Shown piece by piece: positions 33,601 to 42,168 of a DNA stretch of 64,000 bases; position 1 is the stretch's first letter, and each line of letters begins with the position of its first letter. The position numbers were made by a program, and so were the translations under genes. Under the pieces are notes generated by a model. The model ran no database searches and had not been told where the DNA came from. It saw nothing but the letters and a program-made list of their open reading frames with translations. The DNA is from Paenibacillus sp. NFR01 (lineage in GTDB: Bacteria > Bacillota > Bacilli > Paenibacillales > Paenibacillaceae): positions 2,077,309 to 2,141,308 of the forward strand of contig NZ_FOIK01000001.1 in assembly GCF_900111565.1 (NCBI RefSeq). The letters are read 5' to 3'.

Positions 33601-35705
33601 TGCCGGAAGGAGTGGACAATGAAGGATCAGTTAAGGCCAAAGGGAATGTGACGGTCGCCGGATTCAGCGAAAACCAGTTGAAGGAAGTGGTGCGCAGCCT
33701 CTGGATCCGCTACAGCCCGGGGGATATCTGGGAAAGCGTAACGCTGCCGGCATTTCTGCTGAAGGACGGAAAATACAATACCGATATTACGTGGACCTCG
33801 AATAAGCCGGATATTATCTCCATCGAAGAGGCCCCCGCAGACTGGGGGAATGCCGAGGGAAGAGAATTCAAGGCGGAGATTAAACGGCAGGACGTTGACG
33901 AAAGCGTCATTCTGACAGCCACCGTGAGCAAAGACAATCTGAGCTTGTCCCGCAGCTTCCTGCTGATCGTCAAGAGCACAAACGTCGAGGAGAGCAAAAC
34001 GACAAGCCCGCGGAGCGACAGCAATATTACGGTAAACGATACAGAAATACCGATCTCGATCAACCGCACGACCCTGTCGGACGGCAGCCGGATCGACAAA
34101 CTGATCGTGTCTCCGGCATCTATGGACCAGCTGCTGCTGTTAGCCGGACCCGGTGCCGATCTGGAGATGAACTTCAACGATAAACCGGGCGGGAATCTTG
34201 CCGATCGTTCCGATGAGATCACGATGGAGATTCCTATCGACGCCTTGGATAAGCTCAATAATCAGGCCGTTCAGCTTACGACACCTGAAGGCTCTGTCCG
34301 GCTCCCGGCAGCATCCGTAGCCCAAACGCAGAATGCCGGAACCGACTTGTTCTTCCGGATTGTTCCGGTACGGGCGGAGATGAAACGCCAGGCGATCTTT
34401 GACGATACGCTGCAGAATACGCTGGTCAAGGCGGAGGCCGGAGGCAAAACGATCCGGACGCTCGACATTCCGCGCGAAATCGAGACTAATTACTCAGGTT
34501 TTGCAACCGAAGTAACTTTGCCTTTGACGTACCTTACGATTCCGAGCGATCCCCTGCAGCGCCAACAGTACCTGGATTCCCTGCGCGTCTTCATCCAGCA
34601 CTCGGACGGTACGCTGGCCATTGTCGGGGGAACAGGCCCTTCGTCCCTTCCCGCCCAGATCGTCACGTCCAACGGTACGCCGACCGGACTGAAGTTCACG
34701 ATCGACAAGTTCAGTACCTTTACCTTCTTCCAGGTCACGGATCCGGCGCCGGTCTCGAATCCTGCGCCATCCAGTACCCCGGCGCCGGTCAACGCGAAAG
34801 CAACCTCCGGGACCGTCAGCGTGAATGATAAGCAGATCGAGCTTGTGCTGGATCAGCCGCTTACCGCAGGCACGCTGCCTACAGAAGGGTTTATGGTTAC
34901 GATGGCAGGTCGAACCGTCAAGGTTCTAAGCGCTCAGATTACCGCCGGCAACCGGCTGGTTCTGACCGTGGATGCCTCCATCCCGGCGGGAACGCTTCTG
35001 AAAGTTGGCTACAAGGCGCCGGTGACAGGCGGCACAGCTGCTTCCGGCACGTTGGATTCCTTTGCGCTGGAGATCCTGAACAGCTCGGTTCACCAGAAAT
35101 ATATCAGTGGTTATCCGGACGGCACCTTCAAACCTGAAAATTCGATCACGCGGGCGGAGATGGCCGCAATTCTGGCCCGGTTGCTGGGGGCCGCCCCGGC
35201 GAAGGGCGCAGGCAAACCGTATCCGGATGTGAACGCAACGCACTGGGCCGCGGCGGGGATTCAGCGCATGAAGGATACCGGAATCATGAAAGGCTATCCG
35301 GACGGACGGTTTTATCCCGAAAAGAAAATCAGCCGCGGAGAGATGGCTGCCGTGATTCAGGCCTTTACCGGAAAAACGGCGGGTTCAAACGTTCCGGTTA
35401 CTTACAGTGATACGGCCGGCCATTGGGCGAAATACGCCATCGAGGAGCTGAAAAATGAAGGAATCATGATCGGAAGCACGGACGGGCTATTCCATCCGTA
35501 CGATAATCTGACCCGGGCGGAAGCCGTTGCGGCCTTAAACAAGGTGCTGCACCGGGGCGGGCTTACCGGCGATTTCGCGCCGACCTGGCCCGATGTGGCC
35601 AAGAGCCATTGGAACTATGCACAGATCGAGGAAGCTTCCCATTCCCACGAATCCACCCGCATCAGCGACACGGAAGAGCAGTGGATACGGTTCGTGACGC
35701 AATAA
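30639..35705 (+). CDS. Giant S-layer-anchored protein with Ig-like domains
   Basis: This 1688-residue exported protein has a signal peptide at 1-31 (VALFLAILLLCISILPPPLI). Residues about 40-245 form a beta-rich domain unlike the rest. Several bacterial Ig-like modules follow (about 250-720). Three tandem Big_4-like repeats come next (about 725-1010), each reading SIASV...VPITWSE...Y.G...GTYVFTG...LPEGV...GTVTVLP. Then there is an atrophied Ig module (VTLPAFLLKDGKYNTDITWT), a large beta domain (about 1130-1380), a Pro/Ser linker (DPAPVSNPAPSSTPAPVNAK), a second Ig-type module and three SLH domains at the end (about 1480-1660; DGTFKPENSITRAEMAAILA). It binds the secondary cell-wall polymer through SLH. 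No enzyme motif was recognised; adhesion or surface coat is the likely role. Confidence 0.85.
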   Translation: MENKKVLSKVALFLAILLLCISILPPPLITRAAPVLQAENVPIQPWPSSFTAYTDSAGKVISDPANEPGISPDDVDFSSGLTKGAGSLPSFYVAGDGSNLFFRMRLLGDPRDDKGGFLSSVWLVKVSDGSATKAVIGLNGKSPHEDYIYVASGSGSAVHVLNKTDNTGNNVPGARVTEDANGDYFLDFQVPVASLTAIDSSITPASILKFAFATSKAANLAVINKDGQDETYGDYAKVSPFAIYRPVIAITGLQDAYTSFPASVSGTTANVANGQTVTLTLTPTSGNGSAITKTATATDNAWSVTGISGVPSGFSYLVTASVVNEKGYTATASQLTGIGASKVTINGNPSYSTYQFPTSFAGTFVRSATGNRNVLFSVHRLSGTDLATETLLTSSMRLGVTGNPGAWSTSSVSYLNGSTPTPGSTYKITAVDEDNANAKAVQIIKYLSSSIAISSPANNTRSDVTTPDVTGTANPGEAVNLYIDNTFYQQTVADGSGNWKISVDKPLTATPVNSYHAFKAVVTDGTSQVASNIVNYGVSALDVSIENGSHPYIYLTNAEPQFRGRSTDTAVNVTITDDSEDSNSYTWSDVPVNSGKWTVKVPSQFTLANGKNYTVVASAKNNGAIQASLHVRVKTETSIAVSSPAPDTRINARGPITGTSEPNANISLNLDKTSTVEVAANEYGVWSYTPSADWTTGSHTAEATTSDEAGNTASAATTFKVGTAVIASVSDVSQSVPYATALADAIAVLGTEVTVNLEGGGTAQVPITWSEDSDPTYSGSAPGAYVFTGTFGKLPEGIYNSNEIPAPKGTVTVLPQITKSIASVVSEPEINVINGTAADKAKSQLGSEVNVNLTGGETATVQVSWSENSEPAYNGATAGTYVFTGSFKTPLPVGVNNNNSVSATGTVHVLPPGTTSIASAGEVNVTVSYSTGLSKAKETLGGTVKVTLEDGSKAVVPVIWDNVSDETTPEYNGNQAATYPFTGTLGPLPEGVDNEGSVKAKGNVTVAGFSENQLKEVVRSLWIRYSPGDIWESVTLPAFLLKDGKYNTDITWTSNKPDIISIEEAPADWGNAEGREFKAEIKRQDVDESVILTATVSKDNLSLSRSFLLIVKSTNVEESKTTSPRSDSNITVNDTEIPISINRTTLSDGSRIDKLIVSPASMDQLLLLAGPGADLEMNFNDKPGGNLADRSDEITMEIPIDALDKLNNQAVQLTTPEGSVRLPAASVAQTQNAGTDLFFRIVPVRAEMKRQAIFDDTLQNTLVKAEAGGKTIRTLDIPREIETNYSGFATEVTLPLTYLTIPSDPLQRQQYLDSLRVFIQHSDGTLAIVGGTGPSSLPAQIVTSNGTPTGLKFTIDKFSTFTFFQVTDPAPVSNPAPSSTPAPVNAKATSGTVSVNDKQIELVLDQPLTAGTLPTEGFMVTMAGRTVKVLSAQITAGNRLVLTVDASIPAGTLLKVGYKAPVTGGTAASGTLDSFALEILNSSVHQKYISGYPDGTFKPENSITRAEMAAILARLLGAAPAKGAGKPYPDVNATHWAAAGIQRMKDTGIMKGYPDGRFYPEKKISRGEMAAVIQAFTGKTAGSNVPVTYSDTAGHWAKYAIEELKNEGIMIGSTDGLFHPYDNLTRAEAVAALNKVLHRGGLTGDFAPTWPDVAKSHWNYAQIEEASHSHESTRISDTEEQWIRFVTQ

Positions 35706-35733
35706 AGTAAACGAACATCTGGGATTACAAACG

Positions 35734-35776
35734 ACAAGCTGGCATCGGGTTACACCGTTGCCAGCTTGTTTATTTT
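35734..35776 (+). terminator. Terminator of the giant SLH gene
   Basis: ACAAGCTGGCA (35734-35744) pairs perfectly with TGCCAGCTTGT (35759-35769), followed by TTATTTTT. Confidence 0.9.
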
Positions 35777-35810
35777 TCGCGGCTGATTACACGTTCCTGT
35801 CTGAGTTGTT

Positions 35811-38558
35811 TCATTCCGCCGATAACCGGTTCATCCGCTCGGCAACGGACTGGGCGTAAGCATGTAAGTGAAACGACCTCAGCATGTTCACATAAGCCTG
35901 AACGTTCTTGGAATTGTAGGGGTCCTTGGCACAGAGTTTTTCATAATACTCCATGCTCCTGTAATGGTCTCCCTCCCTCGCGAAATGCTCTGCCAACGTA
36001 CTCAAAATATGCAGATATTTAATTCGCAGCCGCTCTCTCTCCGCTTCAATGTAAGCCTCGTATCTGTATTCCTCCAGCAAATCGCCTTTATACAGCTGCT
36101 CCGCCCGCATGAAGTCCCGGATAGGGCCATCTTCCCTGCCTGCCTCTAAAAAATCGGCGAGATCCAGCTCTACGAGTCCGGTGTTTAAGGCGTAGAGCCC
36201 GTCGGCATTTTTAATGTAACGGGAATTGCGTCCAGGGTTAACCCCCGGCTCAAGCGTGCTTCTGAGGACGGATAAAGCAACATATAGCTGATTTTGTGCT
36301 GGCCCAAGCGGTTGGTCTTTAAACAGCTCCTCGATGATCATATCCTGAGGTATCCTTGCCCCGTGATTAACAATCAGATACAGCAGGAGTCTTAGACTGG
36401 TTTTTCGCCGGATCGCAACCGGTTGCTGATTAATGGTAATGCCGAACGGCCCAAGCACCTGAATCCGCAGCAGAGGCGCCGTTTCTGCTTCTATCATGAC
36501 CGCAGTTTTCTCCCGCTGTTCATGCTTGTAGCGGCCGATAATGAAAGGATAGCCATTCTTCTCGCACACTTCATGAAGTTCACGCCACTTCAAGCCGGCG
36601 GCCTCGGGCTTGTGCTGCTGGAGCAGCAACGCATACTGAGCGGAAACGACATGCGCAAACAAAAACCTGAACGGCTGGAGCATCCGGTGGGCGGTTTCGA
36701 GGCAGGCCTCCGCTTCTGACAGGCGTCCCGCGCTGACATAGGCTCTGGCCAGATAAAGGTTGGCTAAGCCGATATCGCGATCAAACCCGAACTCCTCGGC
36801 AAGCTTGACGGTTTGCCGCGCCCACTCCACCGCCATCGGGACATCGTTAAGGAGCGTATAAAGCTTGCAGCGGCTGCAATGCAGAAAGAACCGGAGCGCA
36901 TCATCGTTTCCCTGGCCGCGTTCGAGGGCCTTTTCCAGATACTCCACCGCCTCGGGAACCTGGTCTTCAATCAAGGTGTCTGCCATTCCGCTCAGGGCAT
37001 AAGGAAGGAAATTCAGGTCGCCCACCGATTCGGCGAGGAACAAACTGCGCTGGGCACAAGCTTTAGCCTCTGCGGGCTCTCCCAGATTTAGCAGCAAATC
37101 GGCCAGAAAATTGAGGCTTAACATCATCATCGGCTGATCCTGCACCGCCTCGAAGGTGTGCAGCGCAGCTTCCGAGAGCGCCCTGGCGTGCCCAAGGTCT
37201 CCTATCAGTTTATAGATCCCCGCCAATTGCTGACGGATGCGGGCGGCCCATAGCTGCTGATGCCTGTTATCCAGATCGACCAGATGGTTCTCCAGCCGGG
37301 CAATCAGACTATGCAAAATATACAAGGGGATGCAGCGGTACAGAAAAATGGAGGATTCCAGATAATGATGATCAAAAAACTCCTCAAGCCAGCTTTGGAG
37401 CAGCTCCATAAATTCCTGAGGCTGATATCGGACCTGAAGTATTCGCATCAGTCTCCCGGCATTCACGAAATCCCTGCCAAGAATGGAATGGGCAAAGGCC
37501 GGAAAAAACCGATGGTTCTCCTCGTAAATGGCGCTCAGCCTCAAATGATCCTGGTTGATTGCGCTGCGGCTGGTTTCTTGGCGGTACTGCTCCAGCAGGA
37601 AGGAACGGAACAATTTATGGTAACGGAAGGTTCGCTCTTGCGGATCGACGGCAAAGGTAAAACGTTGAACGAAAAGCGCAGGCAACTCGGTGTCGGCCGT
37701 GTCCAAATATTGCATCAGAACAGACGGCTCCAGCTCCTTCATAATGCTTGTCTTCAGCAATAAAGAACGGAGTTCAGGGGGATGCGGCTTAATCATTTCT
37801 CTGTCGATATAGTCGTACAGATGCGGGATCTTCGGAAGTTTCGGCAGAAGGCGGCTGCGCTCCTCCATAGACTTGCCCTTCAGCGCGTCATGGAGAAGCT
37901 CCAGGCTGGCCGGCCAGCCCTCGGTCGATTGCAGGATAAATTCGATTTCGGGCTCTGTCAGCGGCGCCGCCGGCAGGTCCTGAAAGAACAAGGCCAGCTC
38001 CTCCTTCGTGAAGGCAAGCTCCGATGGACCGATACCAAAATAGTTTCGGCGTAATTTATAGGAAGCGTAAGGAAGAGAGGGAAGGGTCTGCCCGATCACA
38101 ACAAAGTGTATCCCGGGCGGGGTTTCATGAATCAGCCTCTCCACGAGATCCAGGATATCCCGCGACTCCTGAAGGACATGCGCATGGTCCAGAATAATAT
38201 GCAGCTCCTCCGGCCAATTGGACAATGTATGCAATAGTCCTTCCGCATCCGCATGAATAAACTTGGGCACCCGCAGATGGGGACGAAGCTTCAGCTCTTT
38301 GCCGAGGGCAGCGAGCAAATGGGCCACGAAGCTGCCGGCGGAATTGCCGTTATCATGCAGCTGATACCAGATCGCAGGCATATTCCGATCCATAAAGTAA
38401 CTGGAGAGCAAGGCGGTCTTGCCGTAACCGGGCTCCGCAACCGCCGTCATCAGCTTTACCTGCCGGTGGCGGTCAATCAGCTCGAACAGGCGGGGACGGG
38501 GCATGTAATGCATATAATCCGGGATGCAGATTCTGCTATTGTGTTCATGTTGGTTCAA
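35811..38558 (-). CDS. MalT-like ATPase regulator with C-terminal BTAD domain
   Basis: This 915-residue protein has an N-terminal STAND-type NTPase (Walker A VAEPGYGKTALLSSYF near residue 45; Walker B-like LHIILDHAHVL near 120), a winged-helix linker, a long TPR-like helical region (about 390-690), and a C-terminal winged helix plus bacterial transcriptional activation domain (PFGITINQQPVAIRRKTSLR, then LYLIVNHG and the BTAD helices). The TTG at 38558 with GAGGTGA 8 bases upstream is the likely start. Such regulators activate transcription after ligand-driven oligomerisation. It faces away from the protease genes and towards the giant SLH gene, so these are candidate targets. The ligand is unknown. 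Confidence 0.85.
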   Translation of the reverse strand: MNQHEHNSRICIPDYMHYMPRPRLFELIDRHRQVKLMTAVAEPGYGKTALLSSYFMDRNMPAIWYQLHDNGNSAGSFVAHLLAALGKELKLRPHLRVPKFIHADAEGLLHTLSNWPEELHIILDHAHVLQESRDILDLVERLIHETPPGIHFVVIGQTLPSLPYASYKLRRNYFGIGPSELAFTKEELALFFQDLPAAPLTEPEIEFILQSTEGWPASLELLHDALKGKSMEERSRLLPKLPKIPHLYDYIDREMIKPHPPELRSLLLKTSIMKELEPSVLMQYLDTADTELPALFVQRFTFAVDPQERTFRYHKLFRSFLLEQYRQETSRSAINQDHLRLSAIYEENHRFFPAFAHSILGRDFVNAGRLMRILQVRYQPQEFMELLQSWLEEFFDHHYLESSIFLYRCIPLYILHSLIARLENHLVDLDNRHQQLWAARIRQQLAGIYKLIGDLGHARALSEAALHTFEAVQDQPMMMLSLNFLADLLLNLGEPAEAKACAQRSLFLAESVGDLNFLPYALSGMADTLIEDQVPEAVEYLEKALERGQGNDDALRFFLHCSRCKLYTLLNDVPMAVEWARQTVKLAEEFGFDRDIGLANLYLARAYVSAGRLSEAEACLETAHRMLQPFRFLFAHVVSAQYALLLQQHKPEAAGLKWRELHEVCEKNGYPFIIGRYKHEQREKTAVMIEAETAPLLRIQVLGPFGITINQQPVAIRRKTSLRLLLYLIVNHGARIPQDMIIEELFKDQPLGPAQNQLYVALSVLRSTLEPGVNPGRNSRYIKNADGLYALNTGLVELDLADFLEAGREDGPIRDFMRAEQLYKGDLLEEYRYEAYIEAERERLRIKYLHILSTLAEHFAREGDHYRSMEYYEKLCAKDPYNSKNVQAYVNMLRSFHLHAYAQSVAERMNRLSAE

Positions 38559-38615
38559 TCGGCTTTCACCTCGCTCTGCGGCATCTTTCCATATCATTTA
38601 ACTTCATCAGAATGA

Positions 38616-38630
38616 GTCAGGATCCCTGAC
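38616..38630. promoter_or_regulatory. Inverted repeat before the BTAD regulator
   Basis: GTCAGG-ATC-CCTGAC is a perfect 6-3-6 palindrome, extended by ATG/CAT further out. It lies 58 bases upstream of the regulator start in the divergent intergenic region, so it could be an operator. No known motif is matched. Confidence 0.4.
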
Positions 38631-38831
38631 ACCATTATACCTCTTCTCATTTCTATTTTTAAGAAATAATATGATATTTTTCTCCTTTCAAAGGAAATTA
38701 TAACGCTTTCATCAACCTTTCCCATGTTTTTTGTAAGATCACAGTAAGGTTAACCCATTATTATATCCTCCATGTAATATATATTGACTCAAGACTTAAA
38801 ACCGGCTGAATCCATAATGGAGGTGTATCCC
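38631..38831. other. Divergent intergenic region before the protease operon
   Basis: This AT-rich region separates the BTAD regulator and the first protease. It should contain both promoters. TTGACT occurs near 38,785 and ATAATG near 38,815, but the spacing of 24 bases is too long for a standard promoter, so no pair is assigned. No gene was seen. Confidence 0.35.
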
Positions 38832-38849
38832 ATGAACCGATCTGCCTGA
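38832..38849 (+). CDS. Possible 5-codon leader peptide before the first protease
   Basis: ATG AAC CGA TCT GCC TGA follows an excellent ribosome site (ATGGAGGTGTATCCC, 8 bases spacing) and ends 70 bases before the protease start, which has its own GGAGGG site. A strong site in front of a mini reading frame may indicate translational control, but chance is possible. The encoded peptide is MNRSA. Confidence 0.35.
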   Translation: MNRSA

Positions 38850-38919
38850 TTACTGGATGCGCGTACCGCTGAACTCCCGAATCAAAGTACATTTTTCGTT
38901 CAATCAGGAGGGTAAAAAC

Positions 38920-41900
38920 TTGAAAAAACAATGGGTTAGCAAGTCTATTCTGGTCACGGCCTTCACCTCGCTCTTGATGGGTACGATCGGCAGCGCCTTT
39001 GCCGCCCCGACGCCTTCGGACAAGCCGCGAAAAAGCGCATGGACGGCGGAATCCGCCCCGGAGGAAAAGGTCATTCAAATACCGCCGGCTTCAGGCGGGG
39101 AAGCGGAGCAGAGCGGGACCCCGGCGATTCCGGCCGGAGAAGCCGCGTATGACCGCAGCCAAATTATCGTAAAGTACAAATCCGGCTTCTCCTCGCCATC
39201 CGGTTCCATTTTAAATAACGATATTCTCAAGAACCGGGTCACGCTCTCCGGCATTCATGCCGACGCCCTTTCGCTCCCCGACTCTACAGACATTAAGCCG
39301 CTGCTTGCCAAGCTGAATCAGGACCCTCATGTGCTCTACGCCGAACCTAACTACAAGGTATATCCCGCCGCAGCAGGCACGCTCCCGGACGACACATACT
39401 TCCAGAACCAATGGGCGCTGCTCAACACCGGACAGGATCCGGCGGGCTTCAACACCCCGGGCACCCCGGGAATCGATATCAAGGCCACGGATGCCTGGAG
39501 CATTACCCGGGGTAGCAGCGATCTCACGGTTGCCGTCATCGATACCGGCGTTGCGATCGACCATCCCGATTTGGCGGGCAGCCTCTGGACCAACGCCAAG
39601 GATTTTCCCGGCAATGGCCTGGACGATGACCATAACGGCTACGCGGACGATGTCCACGGCTGGAATTTCGCCGATGATTCGGACCAGCTTTTTGATGCGG
39701 TGGACGGAGATTGGCACGGAACGGCCGTAGCCGGAATTATCGCGGCTTCATCCAACAACGGCATCGGGGTATCGGGCATCGCCCCGAACGTAAAAATCAT
39801 GCCGCTCAAATTCATCAAAGGCGAAAACGGATCCGTGCTCGATCTGATCGAGGCGATCCAATACGCCAAGGATAACGGGGCGAAAATCGCCAATATCAGC
39901 GCGGAGCTTTATTCTTACAGCCAGGCGCTCAAGGATGCAATCGACGCCTCGAACATGCTCGTCGTCGCCCCTTCCGGCAACTATGGCGTGAACACGGACG
40001 CCACTCCGGCTTATCCGGCTGCCTTTGACAATCCCGGCATTCTCTCCGTAACGGCCGTGGACAATACAGGAAACCTGGTTCCGGGATCGAATATCGGGGC
40101 CGAATCCGTCGACGTGGCAGCTCCCGGCTACGAGGTGTGGACCACCGAGCCCATAAGCAACCCGGGTCTCTCCGCTCAGATCGAAGAGGGGAACTCCCGG
40201 ATTATTTTTAACGGCATCGCTTTTGAGAACATACTTGACGAGGAGGATGCCGACCAGAATTACCGTCAGGATGCCTTTGACCGGGCGATGGAGTATCTCG
40301 GCGCGGCCAAGGATGACCCTTCGGCCAAAATCCTTCTCGTTCAGGATGACGGCTCCAATATCGCCCCTTATCCGTCCAGCTCCAAGCGATCCAAGTACCT
40401 GGAGCTGCTTGAGGATTATGCCGGCTTTGACGAAGACAGCGATATCGTGACTTCCGCTCCCGACGGCGGCGATGGTCCTTCCGTAGAGAAGATGAAGGAA
40501 TACGACGCGGTCATTTGGTTTACGGGCACAGCCTCCTTCGAAAAATATCCGAACATCACCGAAAACGACCAGCTCCATCTCACGGAGTATTTGAAGAATG
40601 GTGGACGACTGCTGCTCACCGGCTCTCATTCGCTGCATAAAATCGAAGATTCCTCATTCGTAAGCGATGTTCTGCATCTGTACTTCAAAGAGGAGTTCAT
40701 GTGGGAGAATGTCGTCGGGATTCCCGGCACGATCTACGAAGGCGTGAACTATCCGCTGAACGAGGACAAAGACAGCTATAACTGGGTGATCTCCAGAGAT
40801 CCGTCCATTGCCAAAATCAACCTTGAATTCGTCATGCCCGTGCCTAAGAGCGTTTATGGCTACGTCATTGGCACGTCCTTCGCCGCCGCCCATGCCTCCG
40901 GCGCCGCCGCGCTGCTGCTCAGCCAGGAACCGTCGCTCAGCCCGCTCGCCGTTAAGCAGCGGATCATGAGCAGCGGTACGCGCCTGAGCTCGCTGACCGG
41001 CCGCGTGGCCAGCGGTGCCATGGTCAACGCCTATCGGGCATTGACGGATGACGACATCCCCGGCACGCCTTATGCGGGCGGCAGCCTCACGAACCGGCTG
41101 GATGAGGCCTCCGACGTAAACGATGTGTATGCCCTTGAACTCCATGCCGGCGAGGATATCAGCATCGAACTGAGCGGGGATAAAGGGACCGACTTTGACC
41201 TGTACCTGTTCGCTCCAGAAGCGGAAACCGTTCAGGGCAACCAAAATCTCCTGGCTTATTCGGAACATGAGGGGACTTCGGCCGAATCCATAGCGTATAC
41301 GGTGACCAAGAGCGGCACCTACTACCTCGACGTCTATGCCTTTAAAGGTAGCGGAAGCTATACCCTTAGCATGGCAACCGGCAATCTGACGGGTCGCTAT
41401 GAAGATACCAGCGATTCGCTGGTCTTCACCGGCCCTTGGGCAGCGCTTAGCGGCAGCGCCTATTCCGGTTCGACCGCCAAGCAAATCGACGAAAAAGGCA
41501 AGGTCGAGTTCGCGTTTGTCGGCAGCTATATCGGCTGGATCGGCTCGAAGAACGACAAGCAGGGCATCGCCAATGTTTATATTGACGGCATCAAGGCTGC
41601 TTCCCCTTCGCTGTTCAGTGCAACCCCGCTGGACAAACAGATCGTCTTTGAGAAAATCGTCCCTTACGGGCAGCATACCTTCTCGATTGAATGGACCGGC
41701 AAGACCGATCCGGACGCTAAAAAGACCGGCACCGCCTTCATCAACGTCGATGCGCTCGCCGTGGAGCATCTCATTCAGGAAGACAATGCTACGACCACTT
41801 ACGGAGGTGCCTGGAAGACCAATTTCAGCCTGAAGCATTTTGGCGGAATCGCCAAATACGCGGACCGCGAAGGAGCCTATGCGCAGTTCAAATTCGAGGG

Positions 41901-42144
41901 CAGCCAGGTTCGGCTGCTGGCTTATACCGGACCGGGCCGCGGGTTGGCGGACATTTATATCGATGATAAGCCTGTGGTCTCTGTCGACTTGTACAGTGCG
42001 GCTCCGGGTTTCCGGAAGACCGTGTTCACATCGGGCGTTTTACCGGCAGGCAAGCACACCCTGAAAGTAGTGGCGGCCGGGCAGAAAAGCGCAGCCTCCA
42101 GCGGCACTTCCATCTCGGTGGATGCCATCTCCGTCACGCCGTAA
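38920..42144 (+). CDS. Secreted subtilisin-family (S8) protease with inserted domain
   Basis: This 1074-residue protease has a signal peptide (residues 1-28, ending IGSAFAA) and a propeptide (SQIIVKYKSGF, ending HVLYAEPNYKVYP). The catalytic domain has Asp208 (VAVIDTGVAIDHPDL), His266 (DWHGTAVAGIIA), the oxyanion Asn in VVAPSGNYGVN and Ser653 (GTSFAAAHASG). Between APGYEVWTT (about 410) and VYGYVIGTS (about 645) lies an extra Rossmann-like domain of some 235 residues. After the catalytic domain come a PPC-type beta domain and two copies of a galactose-binding-like module (Y-x9-FTGPWAALSGSAYSGS type). TTG at 38920 follows GGAGGG. There is no SLH domain, so the enzyme is probably released. A second protease gene follows 24 bases later. 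Confidence 0.88.
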   Translation: MKKQWVSKSILVTAFTSLLMGTIGSAFAAPTPSDKPRKSAWTAESAPEEKVIQIPPASGGEAEQSGTPAIPAGEAAYDRSQIIVKYKSGFSSPSGSILNNDILKNRVTLSGIHADALSLPDSTDIKPLLAKLNQDPHVLYAEPNYKVYPAAAGTLPDDTYFQNQWALLNTGQDPAGFNTPGTPGIDIKATDAWSITRGSSDLTVAVIDTGVAIDHPDLAGSLWTNAKDFPGNGLDDDHNGYADDVHGWNFADDSDQLFDAVDGDWHGTAVAGIIAASSNNGIGVSGIAPNVKIMPLKFIKGENGSVLDLIEAIQYAKDNGAKIANISAELYSYSQALKDAIDASNMLVVAPSGNYGVNTDATPAYPAAFDNPGILSVTAVDNTGNLVPGSNIGAESVDVAAPGYEVWTTEPISNPGLSAQIEEGNSRIIFNGIAFENILDEEDADQNYRQDAFDRAMEYLGAAKDDPSAKILLVQDDGSNIAPYPSSSKRSKYLELLEDYAGFDEDSDIVTSAPDGGDGPSVEKMKEYDAVIWFTGTASFEKYPNITENDQLHLTEYLKNGGRLLLTGSHSLHKIEDSSFVSDVLHLYFKEEFMWENVVGIPGTIYEGVNYPLNEDKDSYNWVISRDPSIAKINLEFVMPVPKSVYGYVIGTSFAAAHASGAAALLLSQEPSLSPLAVKQRIMSSGTRLSSLTGRVASGAMVNAYRALTDDDIPGTPYAGGSLTNRLDEASDVNDVYALELHAGEDISIELSGDKGTDFDLYLFAPEAETVQGNQNLLAYSEHEGTSAESIAYTVTKSGTYYLDVYAFKGSGSYTLSMATGNLTGRYEDTSDSLVFTGPWAALSGSAYSGSTAKQIDEKGKVEFAFVGSYIGWIGSKNDKQGIANVYIDGIKAASPSLFSATPLDKQIVFEKIVPYGQHTFSIEWTGKTDPDAKKTGTAFINVDALAVEHLIQEDNATTTYGGAWKTNFSLKHFGGIAKYADREGAYAQFKFEGSQVRLLAYTGPGRGLADIYIDDKPVVSVDLYSAAPGFRKTVFTSGVLPAGKHTLKVVAAGQKSAASSGTSISVDAISVTP

Positions 42145-42168
42145 CAACGTTGACTATCTTTTCAAGAA

